Shown here piece by piece: positions 1 to 5,547 of a stretch of 5,850 nucleotides of DNA (its first letter is position 1; each line of letters starts with the position of its first letter). The notes beneath the pieces are model-generated. The model was not told the DNA's origin. It saw only the letters and a list, made by a program, of their open reading frames with translations, and did no database searches. The position numbers were made by a program, and so were the translations under genes. Location: the NCBI GenBank assembly GCA_016763955.1, contig JAESSU010000115.1, positions 1 through 5,850 of the forward strand. Direction: 5' to 3'. Source of the DNA: Phycisphaeraceae bacterium (GTDB taxonomy: Bacteria > Planctomycetota > Phycisphaerae > Phycisphaerales > Phycisphaeraceae).

Positions 1-141
1 ACTCAAAAAACCGGCAACACAGTATTTTGCACGCCCTATTTTTGACTTGCGGTCAATCTCGTGTCGACACGACACGGCTCGCCAAGACAATTCACAGGAC
101 ATGCGTTTGCCCTGTCTTATCACAATGGATTACGACGGCAT
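1..141. other. Region downstream of truB with stem-loops, no supported gene
   Basis: This edge stretch lies beyond the truB stop codon. Two plus-strand frames stay open from the left edge to about 145 and 173, but neither has a recognisable protein, so no partial gene is called. It contains a hairpin at 94-115, a perfect 14-base palindrome at 59-72, and a small stem TTGAC/GTCAA at 42-56. None is followed by a proper T-run in the truB direction, so a classic intrinsic terminator for truB is not evident. Confidence 0.5.
94..115 (-). other. Stem-loop just downstream of truB
   Basis: On the minus strand the arms ACAGGGCA and TGTCCTGT pair over eight positions with a six-base loop. One pair is a G:U wobble in minus-strand RNA but would be an A:C mismatch in plus-strand RNA, so the structure favours the truB transcript. 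It begins 26 bases after the truB stop. It is not followed by a U-run, so it may be a 3' end or processing hairpin rather than a standard Rho-independent terminator. Confidence 0.35.
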
Positions 142-882
142 TTAAACGGGCATTGCAATTAAATCATCTTGTGTGATCGGTTGCTCTAGGCGTGAACCGG
201 GGATGGCTTTTTCTAATGTGTAATCCCCCACAGCCGTTCGCCGTAAAGAAGCACAGTGTCCGCCGGTGTTGAGCAATTTACCCAAGTCCCGGGCAATGCT
301 ACGGATATAGGTGCCCTTACCGCAGTTAATTTTTAAGTCTGCAAAAGGCCATTGATAAGCCGACAATTCAATACTATGCACGGTGACTGTTCGCGGGTCG
401 ATTTCGACGATTTCACCTTTGCGAGCTAATTTATAGGCTCGCTGTCCATTGATATGGATCGCACAGTAGGCTGGTGGAATTTGCTCAATGTTGCCAGTGA
501 GTTGTTTTAGTGCTTGGGTGATTTGTTCGGGGGAAGGAAGCGTTTGAACTGTGACTTCTTCGCGGGTTCCTTCTAGGTCATCGGTCTGAGTGAATGCCGA
601 TAAGTCCACGCGCGTTTCATAGACTTTATGTTGAATCATAAGACTGTCTACTAGCTTCGTAGCCTTACCCAGACAGCAGACCACGATGCCTGTCGCTAAG
701 GGGTCAAGTGTTCCTGCATGACCTGCTTTACAACGATCTGTTGCGTTACGGATACGACGGATGACATCCATCGAACTCCAACCGATGGGTTTATCAACGA
801 CCAGCAGGCCGTTGAGATTAGAATGCGAATAAGGTTTGCGTCCCATGATGAATCCGTGAGCAGATGCGCAAGCTGTCAACAT
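142..882 (-). CDS. truB: tRNA pseudouridine(55) synthase TruB, short form
   Basis: TruB converts uridine 55 in the T-loop of tRNAs to pseudouridine in the cytoplasm. The family motifs appear in order: VVDKPIGWSS (residues 28-37); GHAGTLDPLATG (54-65), whose Asp60 is the expected catalytic aspartate; QIPPAYCAIHINGQRAYKLA (134-153); CGKGTYIRSIARDLG (187-201); and LRRTAVGDYTLE (213-224). At 246 residues it is shorter than E. coli TruB (about 314). Only about 25 residues follow the last motif, so the usual C-terminal PUA-type RNA-binding domain is absent. The start is uncertain: ATG at 882 gives the longest protein, but an in-frame ATG at 846 (protein beginning MGRKPYS) fits the start of the conserved domain as well. 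Neither has a clear Shine-Dalgarno sequence. It starts 30 bases after the lipA stop on the same strand, so the two are probably co-transcribed. Confidence 0.96.
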   Translation of the reverse strand: MLTACASAHGFIMGRKPYSHSNLNGLLVVDKPIGWSSMDVIRRIRNATDRCKAGHAGTLDPLATGIVVCCLGKATKLVDSLMIQHKVYETRVDLSAFTQTDDLEGTREEVTVQTLPSPEQITQALKQLTGNIEQIPPAYCAIHINGQRAYKLARKGEIVEIDPRTVTVHSIELSAYQWPFADLKINCGKGTYIRSIARDLGKLLNTGGHCASLRRTAVGDYTLEKAIPGSRLEQPITQDDLIAMPV

Positions 883-912
883 GCGACTATTAATTCTTGT
901 GATTGAAAAAAA

Positions 913-1842
913 TCAGGAGACCGGTTGTTCGATCTGAAGGACTTGGTCTTCAGCATGATAACTCGAGCGTACCATGGGGCCGGACTCGACATGGCGGATT
1001 CCTAGTGCTTCACCTTTGATTTTGTAATTAACAAACTGTGAAGGATCAACCCAACGATTCACCGGCAGGTGATTGCGTGTGGGCTGAAGGTACTGACCAA
1101 TGGTGAGAATGTCACAACAGCCATGATCAGCCTGGGTATATTTGATTAAGTCTCGCATGAGTTCATCAATTTCATCATCTGCTTCACCGATGCCGACCAT
1201 GATGCCTGTCTTGGTGTTGAGATTTTGTTCTTTGGCTCGGCGAAGCAGTTCCAAGGAACGCTCATACTTGGCCTGAGGGCGAACCGCCGAGTACAGCCGC
1301 TTGACGGTTTCCATATTGTGATTGAGGATTTCTGGCCTCTGGGCCAAGATCACATCCAGCGCATCCCAGTTACCACACAGGTCTGGGATAAGGACTTCGA
1401 TGGAGGTCCCTGGAGAATTTTTTCGGATTTCTTGAATGGTTTGAGCCCATATTTCTGCGCCCCCGTCATCAAGTTCATCACGGTTTACGGAGGTGATGAC
1501 GATGTGCTTAAGACGCATTAGGGCCGCTGCTTCACCGACACGACGCGGCTCGTCGGTGTCCAAAAAAGGCGGTCGGCCGGTCTTAATGTGACAAAAACCG
1601 CAAGACCGGGTGCAGATATCGCCTAGGATCATAATGGTGGCTGTCCCACGCGCCCAGCATTCACCCATATTCGGGCATTTTGCGGACTCACAGACGGTAT
1701 GCAGACTATGTTTATCGACAATTTGCCGAAGATCGTGATAGCCATCACCGCCGGGCAGTTTCATTTTCAACCACTTGGGCTTGCCTTTACGGACAAATTC
1801 ATGGTCTTTATTATCGAGAATTTGGTCACTGAGTGAAATCAT
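913..1842 (-). CDS. lipA: Lipoyl synthase LipA (radical SAM)
   Basis: LipA inserts two sulfur atoms at C6 and C8 of protein-bound octanoyl groups to make lipoyl cofactor for 2-oxo acid dehydrogenases and the glycine cleavage system. The 309 residues show all diagnostic parts. The auxiliary 4Fe-4S cluster motif CESAKCPNMGEC has cysteines at 51, 56 and 62. The radical-SAM motif CTRSCGFC has cysteines at 77, 81 and 84. The C-terminal RSSY motif (292-295) supplies a serine ligand to the auxiliary cluster. Other family blocks are VNRDELDDGGA (119-129), NHNMETV (174-180) and TGIMVGIGE (212-220). The length is normal and the gene looks intact. The start at 1842 keeps the PKWLK block (22-26) typical of the N-terminus; no good ribosome binding site precedes it. 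It is the first gene of a probable lipA-truB unit and is divergent from the propeller lipoprotein gene. No lipB or lipoyl ligase is seen in the window. Confidence 0.98.
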   Translation of the reverse strand: MISLSDQILDNKDHEFVRKGKPKWLKMKLPGGDGYHDLRQIVDKHSLHTVCESAKCPNMGECWARGTATIMILGDICTRSCGFCHIKTGRPPFLDTDEPRRVGEAAALMRLKHIVITSVNRDELDDGGAEIWAQTIQEIRKNSPGTSIEVLIPDLCGNWDALDVILAQRPEILNHNMETVKRLYSAVRPQAKYERSLELLRRAKEQNLNTKTGIMVGIGEADDEIDELMRDLIKYTQADHGCCDILTIGQYLQPTRNHLPVNRWVDPSQFVNYKIKGEALGIRHVESGPMVRSSYHAEDQVLQIEQPVS

Positions 1843-1885
1843 AAGACAAGTAGTTTAGCAGGAAAAGGAAGCAAAAGACAGGGTG

Positions 1886-1914
1886 TTGACTATTCAAAAT
1901 TCGGTTTTTAATTT
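1886..1914 (+). promoter_or_regulatory. Weak distal promoter candidate
   Basis: TTGACT (1886-1891) is followed after 17 bases by TAATTT (1909-1914), a moderate match to a sigma-70-type promoter facing the propeller lipoprotein gene. It would give a leader of nearly 190 bases, so it is less attractive than the pair at 2045-2073. Confidence 0.2.
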
Positions 1915-2004
1915 TACTTCGAGTCATCCCTTTTGACATCACTTTGTCTGTTTGAGGCTTTCAATAAACGAGGCTGGTTTTCGATGGTCTGGTTTTATCA
2001 TCTC

Positions 2005-2032
2005 CAAAATTCAAAATCCAAAATCCAAAATA
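2005..2032. repeat. Tandem heptamer array, four copies of CAAAATN
   Basis: Four adjacent 7-base units read CAAAATT, CAAAATC, CAAAATC and CAAAATA. They lie in the divergent intergenic region between lipA and the propeller lipoprotein. Similar short tandem heptamers are known as intergenic repeats in cyanobacteria and some other bacteria; kinship with those is inference. The array falls inside an open frame that continues upstream from the lipoprotein, which is one reason to reject that longer reading. Confidence 0.8.
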
Positions 2033-2044
2033 TCACCTCCGCGC

Positions 2045-2073
2045 TTGACCAAAACCGCTCTGGGTTCGATACT
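2045..2073 (+). promoter_or_regulatory. Promoter candidate for the propeller lipoprotein
   Basis: TTGACC (2045-2050) matches five of six -35 bases and is followed after exactly 17 bases by GATACT (2068-2073), four of six -10 bases. Transcription would begin near 2080, leaving a leader of about 28 bases that holds the GGAG ribosome binding site at 2095-2098. It is a visual consensus match only. Confidence 0.4.
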
Positions 2074-2107
2074 TGGCATTCCTTCCGCTCTTATGGAGTT
2101 CACGCTT

Positions 2108-3409
2108 ATGAAGATAAATCAATGTCCCGGTTTGATACTAGTCTGCGGCCTGATCACCCTCTGTGGTTGTAGCAACAGTCAAACGACTACCGCTCAAGCC
2201 CAACAGACAGCGATGGAGCAAAACCAAACGCCGTCTAAACCCGGACTCATCGGAGGCACGCTTCGTGGAACCGGGAAAGTCATCGGTTCAACATTCAACG
2301 CAACAGATCGTCTGCTTCGTGGGACGGTATCCCTTATCCCCTTTGTCGATATTCGCAAAGCAAAAGACTCACAAGACCCACAACAGACCCCGAGTTTTCG
2401 TGATGACTTTCCCATTGCAGCCACGGACTTGGTGCGCATGGGACTCAAGGTTCATTGGGCCAGTAATCTGGATGTCCCCAAAACAGAAACGATCAGTCAG
2501 TGGGCCTTACTTGAAGGCGGCTACCTGATCACCATAGAAACGCCGAGCAATTTATTCACACTCATCAATCTCCGTGATGGGAGTATTGTCTGGCGGCAGA
2601 TTCATGGGCAGAACACCGACAAGTTTTTCCAGCCCTTTCGCTATGGCGACCGAATCTGTGTTAACAGCGAAACGGACCTCCTTAAGATCGACCTTAGAAC
2701 CGGCCTAGCGTTGGAGATATCCCAACTCAAATCCGTGGTCCGCAACACGCCAGCTCATGTCAAAAACTTTGCCATCTTCGGCGGACTCAACGGACGCATC
2801 TTTGCTCACGATTTAAATACCGGTTTCTCCAAGTGGAACTATCAGATGCAAGCAGGCATCACCGCCAAGCCCACAGCCTCGGCAACTGATGTTTTAATTA
2901 GTGATAGTAGTGGTGTGTACATCTTGCTTGATGCCATGACCGGCGAACCGAGATGGAAAGGGCGAGCTTTCCGCCAGATTTCAGCGTCAAGCTCCATCTC
3001 GTTGAAGGAAAGTATGGTTCTTATCCCAAGTGAAGACCAAACGCTTTATGCTCTGGATATGGAAATTGGCAATGACATTTGGCAATTCCATGCAAAACGT
3101 GCATTAACATCTAAACCCATTATTCTCGGCAACATGATCCTCATGCCAGTCACCGGCGACGGACTTTATGCCCTGAACCTTAAGACTGGTAAGCCCATCT
3201 GGAACACCTCACAAGTTCTATCAGCGTTCGACAGTGATGACGATTTTCTCTACTGCTACCAAAAAAATAGCCTCTGGGTTCTCGACAAATCTTCTGGCAA
3301 AACAATCAGCCAAACCCCAACAGACAACATCAAAGACATCATGGCACTGAGCAACGGCCAGTTTCTAGTCATGACTCAAACCGGTCGCCTACTTAAGCTC
3401 CAACGCTAA
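2108..3409 (+). CDS. PQQ-repeat beta-propeller lipoprotein, BamB-like
   Basis: The 433-residue protein is an exported lipoprotein with a PQQ-type propeller. I chose ATG 2108, although the frame is open from ATG 1952, because GGAG (2095-2098) sits nine bases upstream and the protein then begins with a proper lipoprotein signal: MKINQ, a hydrophobic stretch (8-19), and lipobox LCGC with Cys21 as the lipidated residue. A Gln/Thr/Ser/Pro-rich linker follows (22-46), then a segment with no assigned fold (47-95). Repeats of the form xLYALDxxTGxxxW occur near 149-163, 191-203, 229-245, 269-285, 311-327, 351-367 and 387-403, with a closing GRLLKLQR at the C-terminus. This fits a seven- or eight-bladed propeller such as BamB, the outer-membrane assembly scaffold. 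The PQQ-enzyme active-site residues and cofactor role cannot be inferred, and no bam genes are nearby, so a scaffold or protein-binding role is inference. Confidence 0.88.
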   Translation: MKINQCPGLILVCGLITLCGCSNSQTTTAQAQQTAMEQNQTPSKPGLIGGTLRGTGKVIGSTFNATDRLLRGTVSLIPFVDIRKAKDSQDPQQTPSFRDDFPIAATDLVRMGLKVHWASNLDVPKTETISQWALLEGGYLITIETPSNLFTLINLRDGSIVWRQIHGQNTDKFFQPFRYGDRICVNSETDLLKIDLRTGLALEISQLKSVVRNTPAHVKNFAIFGGLNGRIFAHDLNTGFSKWNYQMQAGITAKPTASATDVLISDSSGVYILLDAMTGEPRWKGRAFRQISASSSISLKESMVLIPSEDQTLYALDMEIGNDIWQFHAKRALTSKPIILGNMILMPVTGDGLYALNLKTGKPIWNTSQVLSAFDSDDDFLYCYQKNSLWVLDKSSGKTISQTPTDNIKDIMALSNGQFLVMTQTGRLLKLQR

Positions 3410-3449
3410 CCGCACCACCACACAAAGCAACATCAATACCAACCCGCGC

Positions 3450-3469
3450 TAGCACAGGCCGGTGTGCTA
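3450..3469 (+). terminator. Stem-loop after the propeller lipoprotein gene
   Basis: TAGCACA and TGTGCTA form a perfect 7-bp stem around a GGCCGG loop, 40 bases after the stop codon. Only TCTTC follows, so the T-tract is poor. It may mark the transcript 3' end, but a standard intrinsic terminator is not certain. Confidence 0.35.
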
Positions 3470-3502
3470 TCTTCAAATACGACAAACAGTCTCTGTCTTA
3501 AA

Positions 3503-3530
3503 TCCCTGTTTATTAACTGAATTACAGGGA
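3503..3530. repeat. Inverted repeat TCCCTGT/ACAGGGA
   Basis: Seven-base arms TCCCTGT (3503-3509) and ACAGGGA (3524-3530) enclose a 14-base AT-rich loop and are followed by ATTTTAC. Related copies in direct orientation, TTCAGGG at 3587-3593 and TTCAGGGAA at 3600-3608, suggest a small repeat family rather than an isolated terminator. Confidence 0.5.
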
Positions 3531-3770
3531 ATTTTACAAAACAAGGAAATCATCAGCTGTTAACCGCTAGCTTTCGACGACGCGTGTTCAGGGCTACAAT
3601 TCAGGGAACTTCCGGATGTTCCTTATTGTTGGTGCCTTGGCATTGCTGGAGTTAGGGAGATCACCTTTCATTCTGTCAAACCCGTTTTACACGCTGCTTT
3701 ATCTCCTATTCGATCTGTTCACCACACGGCGGGATGCGCACGATTCAGTTCCTTTGGCAGAGCCCCCCAA

Positions 3771-4505
3771 TCACAGCCCCTTTGTTTTAGGCCGTCCCGG
3801 GCTTCGCACTGTCGACTCAAGACCAAACTGAGCAACGACCTGATTCACCCACTGCGTTGAGCCATAAGGTCGACACCGATTCGCCGCGATTCGTAGTGCT
3901 GCTAATTCATCTTCATTTAAGGGTGTGTTCACCGTGCGTAGCCAGCTGCGCGGCCGACCACTACCATCTACTACTAACGTCTGCTCACCTGCAATGGGCC
4001 ACGGGCTTAACAATAACGGCGGGTCCTGATCGGCATATGCTTTAGGTTTTCGCCAGCGATGGAGACTTGACCATGGCCAATCTTGGGCACGCACAACCTC
4101 ACTGGCTCGTGCTGCATTACGTTCAACATATCGACAGACCGTCAATAAATGTGCATCGTCTTGTATCAAAAAAGATTTGTATCGGCCTTGATAGAGATGC
4201 CCCACACCTGCCTGCCCATGAGCAACCCGGTATCGCCCCACATGCGTGGTGGTGAGCCACTTCATGAATCGCCCCATTGCACCGTGACATTCCTCGGGCA
4301 AACGCAAAACCAGATGCCAGTGATTCCCCAGCAAGCAATAAGAAAGTAATTCAACTTCACCTGCAGCTCGTTGCACCGCCAAAGCGAGCACACGTTCAAA
4401 AGCAGCAAAATCTTCATCCGTCCGAAACATCCGATACCGCGCATTAGCCCGGTTAATCACGTGGTAACAGTAGCCGCCAACATCAATTCGTAAAGGTCGT
4501 GCCAT
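3771..4505 (-). CDS. REP-associated tyrosine transposase (RAYT, Y1/IS200-like)
   Basis: This 244-residue protein belongs to the single-tyrosine HUH endonuclease family related to IS200/IS605 TnpA, in the REP-associated branch that acts on palindromic REP hairpins. The N-terminal MARPLRIDVGGYCYHVINRA block is typical. The HUH metal-binding motif is HWH at 62-64 within LLGNHWHLVL (58-67). The block GHLYQGRYKSFLI (102-114) precedes the presumed catalytic tyrosine, Tyr126 in CRYVERNAARA. The C-terminal part has the family's RPYGSTQWV (212-220) and a basic end, SPGRPKTKG. All expected parts are present with no frameshift, so the enzyme is probably intact. No Shine-Dalgarno sequence is seen before ATG 4505. 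A GC-rich hairpin at 4539-4559 lies 33 bases upstream, as expected for its substrate. RAYTs are usually single-copy domesticated enzymes that spread REPs rather than themselves. Confidence 0.95.
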   Translation of the reverse strand: MARPLRIDVGGYCYHVINRANARYRMFRTDEDFAAFERVLALAVQRAAGEVELLSYCLLGNHWHLVLRLPEECHGAMGRFMKWLTTTHVGRYRVAHGQAGVGHLYQGRYKSFLIQDDAHLLTVCRYVERNAARASEVVRAQDWPWSSLHRWRKPKAYADQDPPLLLSPWPIAGEQTLVVDGSGRPRSWLRTVNTPLNEDELAALRIAANRCRPYGSTQWVNQVVAQFGLESTVRSPGRPKTKGL

Positions 4506-4538
4506 AACAGAATCATAAAACCAGCAACAAATTTAGTC

Positions 4539-4559
4539 AAACGGGGTCTGACCCCGTTT
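4539..4559. repeat. REP-like palindromic hairpin upstream of RAYT
   Basis: The arms AAACGGGGTC (4539-4548) and GACCCCGTTT (4550-4559) are perfect complements around a single T. The site lies 33 bases upstream of the RAYT start codon. GC-rich palindromes carrying GGGGTC/GACCCC are familiar companions of RAYT genes and are the expected single-stranded substrate. No second copy flanks the 3' side of the gene, so a complete transposon-like unit is not shown. Confidence 0.8.
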
Positions 4560-4577
4560 CGTTACCCTTTCGTTACC
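4560..4577. repeat. Direct repeat CGTTACC x2
   Basis: CGTTACC occurs at 4560-4566 and 4571-4577, separated by CTTT, directly adjoining the REP-like hairpin. Related CGTTA and TAACG arms recur in the hairpin at 4611-4636, so these may be parts of one composite repeat module. Confidence 0.6.
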
Positions 4578-4610
4578 TGGATTAAAAATACAGGCGAATT
4601 GCGGCGAACA

Positions 4611-4636
4611 CGTTATCGTGGGTTAACCACGTAACG
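4611..4636. repeat. Long bulged hairpin next to the REP-like site
   Basis: CGTTATCGTGG (4611-4621) pairs with CCACGTAACG (4627-4636) over ten base pairs with one bulged T and a five-base loop GTTAA. It has no T-run on either side, so it is not a terminator. It may be a second structured element of the RAYT-associated repeat block. Confidence 0.6.
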
Positions 4637-4663
4637 CGATTGACTTTGCCTTGAACGCGATTG
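4633..4663. repeat. Direct repeat AACGCGATTG x2, 21-base period
   Basis: Identical 10-mers lie at 4633-4642 and 4654-4663. The 21-base period is two helical turns, so both copies would lie on the same face of the DNA. Confidence 0.6.
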
Positions 4664-4793
4664 CTTATAACTTCAAGCGGAGTTTATCAGTGCAAACATG
4701 ATCGCATGGGGATTGCAGAGAATTCGTCTGGGGAGCCGTGTGACGGGAGCATGCCAATGATGGAAAACACCTTTTTGCAGAACTGAGGAACCC

Positions 4794-4831
4794 AAAAAAA
4801 TGAAAATAATCCCGCCAAAAACGAAGGCGAG
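4794..4831 (-). terminator. Rho-independent terminator of the AT-rich lipoprotein gene
   Basis: On the minus strand, CTCGCC and GGCGGG form a 6-bp stem (one G:U pair) with loop TTCGTTTTT, followed by ATTATTTTCA and a run of seven T. It begins about 40 bases after the stop codon at 4871, the right place to end that transcript before it enters the repeat block and RAYT gene. Confidence 0.55.
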
Positions 4832-4870
4832 GGTCCCATTTATCTAAAATGCTTCAAGAACTCCCGTTTT

Positions 4871-5491
4871 TCACAGGTCCCGTATGTGTATTGTCTTTTT
4901 AAACTTTTGAAGGCTATTAAGAATATCGTCAAAAGACTTTGGAGTAACACTCTTAACTTTTTTCTTTCCTGCCAATAAATCTGAAAGCCCACCTTTCTGC
5001 ATACTTAAGCTGTAGATATAGCCTTGTGATGTAAAATACAAATAACCTCTCGTAGAATCCATTCCTTTACCTGTTTTCATATCGACTAATGGAGAGCCTT
5101 GAGGAATCTTTAATACGAAAAAGTAACCTTGTTTTTCAGGATTATTTATAGCCTCTTCATGAAGCAGCTTACTTCCAGGGAAGCGAGATTGCATATCTGG
5201 AAGAACTACATTATGAATCAAATCTCTATATACCACATTAGCATTAGCTGGTAATGCTGAATAATCAATTCTCTTTAATGTTCCAAAATCATCATGAAAA
5301 GACACAAAGCCACTGGTTTCAAACTTCTTCTCTTGAACCCGTGCTCCTAGGCCCATTTTGGGAAGAGGCACAGTAAAGTTGCCATGAGGCGAAGTATAAA
5401 TGCCACTTGCAACATGCCCGCCTGTACTTGCACACCCTGAAATAAGCAAGACACCCATCAGCATTATAAATATAAATTTAGTTTTTATCAT
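4871..5491 (-). CDS. AT-rich lipoprotein of unknown function
   Basis: I do not recognise this 206-residue protein. It is clearly a secreted lipoprotein: MIKTK, a hydrophobic core (6-17), and lipobox ISGC with lipidated Cys20. The mature protein begins CASTGG, then a segment with GIYTSPHGNFTVPLP (about 30-44) and FVSFHDDFGTLKRIDYS (about 62-78) that looks like a small globular beta-containing domain. The C-terminal 35 residues are lysine-rich and probably helical (KSFDDILNSLQKFKKT). I chose ATG 5491 over the upstream in-frame ATG at 5521 because AAGGAG lies seven bases before it and the signal peptide then has a proper length. The gene is visibly richer in A and T than lipA, the propeller gene or RAYT, has its own promoter and terminator, and lies between a RAYT block and an IS end. 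That suggests recent acquisition, which is inference. There is no frameshift. Confidence 0.82.
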   Translation of the reverse strand: MIKTKFIFIMLMGVLLISGCASTGGHVASGIYTSPHGNFTVPLPKMGLGARVQEKKFETSGFVSFHDDFGTLKRIDYSALPANANVVYRDLIHNVVLPDMQSRFPGSKLLHEEAINNPEKQGYFFVLKIPQGSPLVDMKTGKGMDSTRGYLYFTSQGYIYSLSMQKGGLSDLLAGKKKVKSVTPKSFDDILNSLQKFKKTIHIRDL

Positions 5492-5498
5492 AGTTCTA

Positions 5499-5504
5499 CT
5501 CCTT
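5499..5504 (-). promoter_or_regulatory. Strong ribosome binding site deciding the lipoprotein start
   Basis: On the minus strand AAGGAG lies seven bases before ATG 5491. This is the best Shine-Dalgarno sequence in the window, unlike lipA, truB and the RAYT gene, which have none. It excludes the longer start at 5521. Confidence 0.8.
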
Positions 5505-5547
5505 CGAATCAATTGTAGCATAACAACTTATTCCCTTGTTTCGGCGT

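Larger units (their letters stand above)
3410..3770. other. Intergenic gap with stem-loops and CAGGG-type repeats
   Basis: These 361 bases separate the propeller lipoprotein from the 3' end of the RAYT gene. They contain a perfect 7-bp hairpin at 3450-3469, a second at 3503-3530, further CAGGG repeats at 3587-3608 and a near-palindrome at 3605-3622. An open frame at 3616-3831 runs into the convergent transposase gene, has no good ribosome binding site and is not called. From about 3625 to 3770 I see nothing else. Confidence 0.6.
4506..4870. other. Repeat-rich gap between RAYT and AT-rich lipoprotein gene
   Basis: No coding region is supported in these 365 bases. Going rightward they hold the REP-like hairpin (4539-4559), two CGTTACC repeats (4560-4577), a bulged long hairpin (4611-4636), two copies of AACGCGATTG (4633-4663), a short stretch resembling part of group II intron domain V (4730-4749), and a minus-strand terminator (4794-4831). 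Confidence 0.7.

Noticed and set aside
2..145. Plus-strand open frame entering from the left edge and ending against the truB stop
   Set aside because: About 47 codons only, unrecognisable product, and a second plus-strand frame is equally open there, so it is not evidence of a gene.
1225..1521. 98-residue plus-strand open frame inside lipA
   Set aside because: Entirely antisense to the well-supported lipA sequence, with no recognisable motif.
1900..1916. lipA promoter with TAAAAT as -10 on the minus strand
   Set aside because: No acceptable -35 is found at 16-18 bases, so the lipA promoter remains unassigned.
2005..2032. CRISPR array reading of the heptamer repeats
   Set aside because: Seven-base units without spacers; no cas genes.
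1952..2107. N-terminal extension of the propeller lipoprotein from ATG 1952
   Set aside because: It would bury the lipoprotein signal peptide 52 residues inside, would translate the heptamer array, and lacks the GGAG site seen before ATG 2108.
3616..3831. 71-residue plus-strand open frame with a hydrophobic start
   Set aside because: No ribosome binding site, starts within a palindrome, overlaps the 3' end of the convergent RAYT gene, and the C-terminal part is just the antisense of RAYT.
4539..4559. Intrinsic terminator reading of the GC-rich hairpin
   Set aside because: Only three T follow the stem on either strand, and its place upstream of a RAYT gene fits a REP-like element better.
4601..4690. 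Integron attC-like site, suggested by GTTAAC and TAACG motifs in a hairpin
   Set aside because: The core-site pairs and spacing of attC are not present and no integrase or cassette array is visible.
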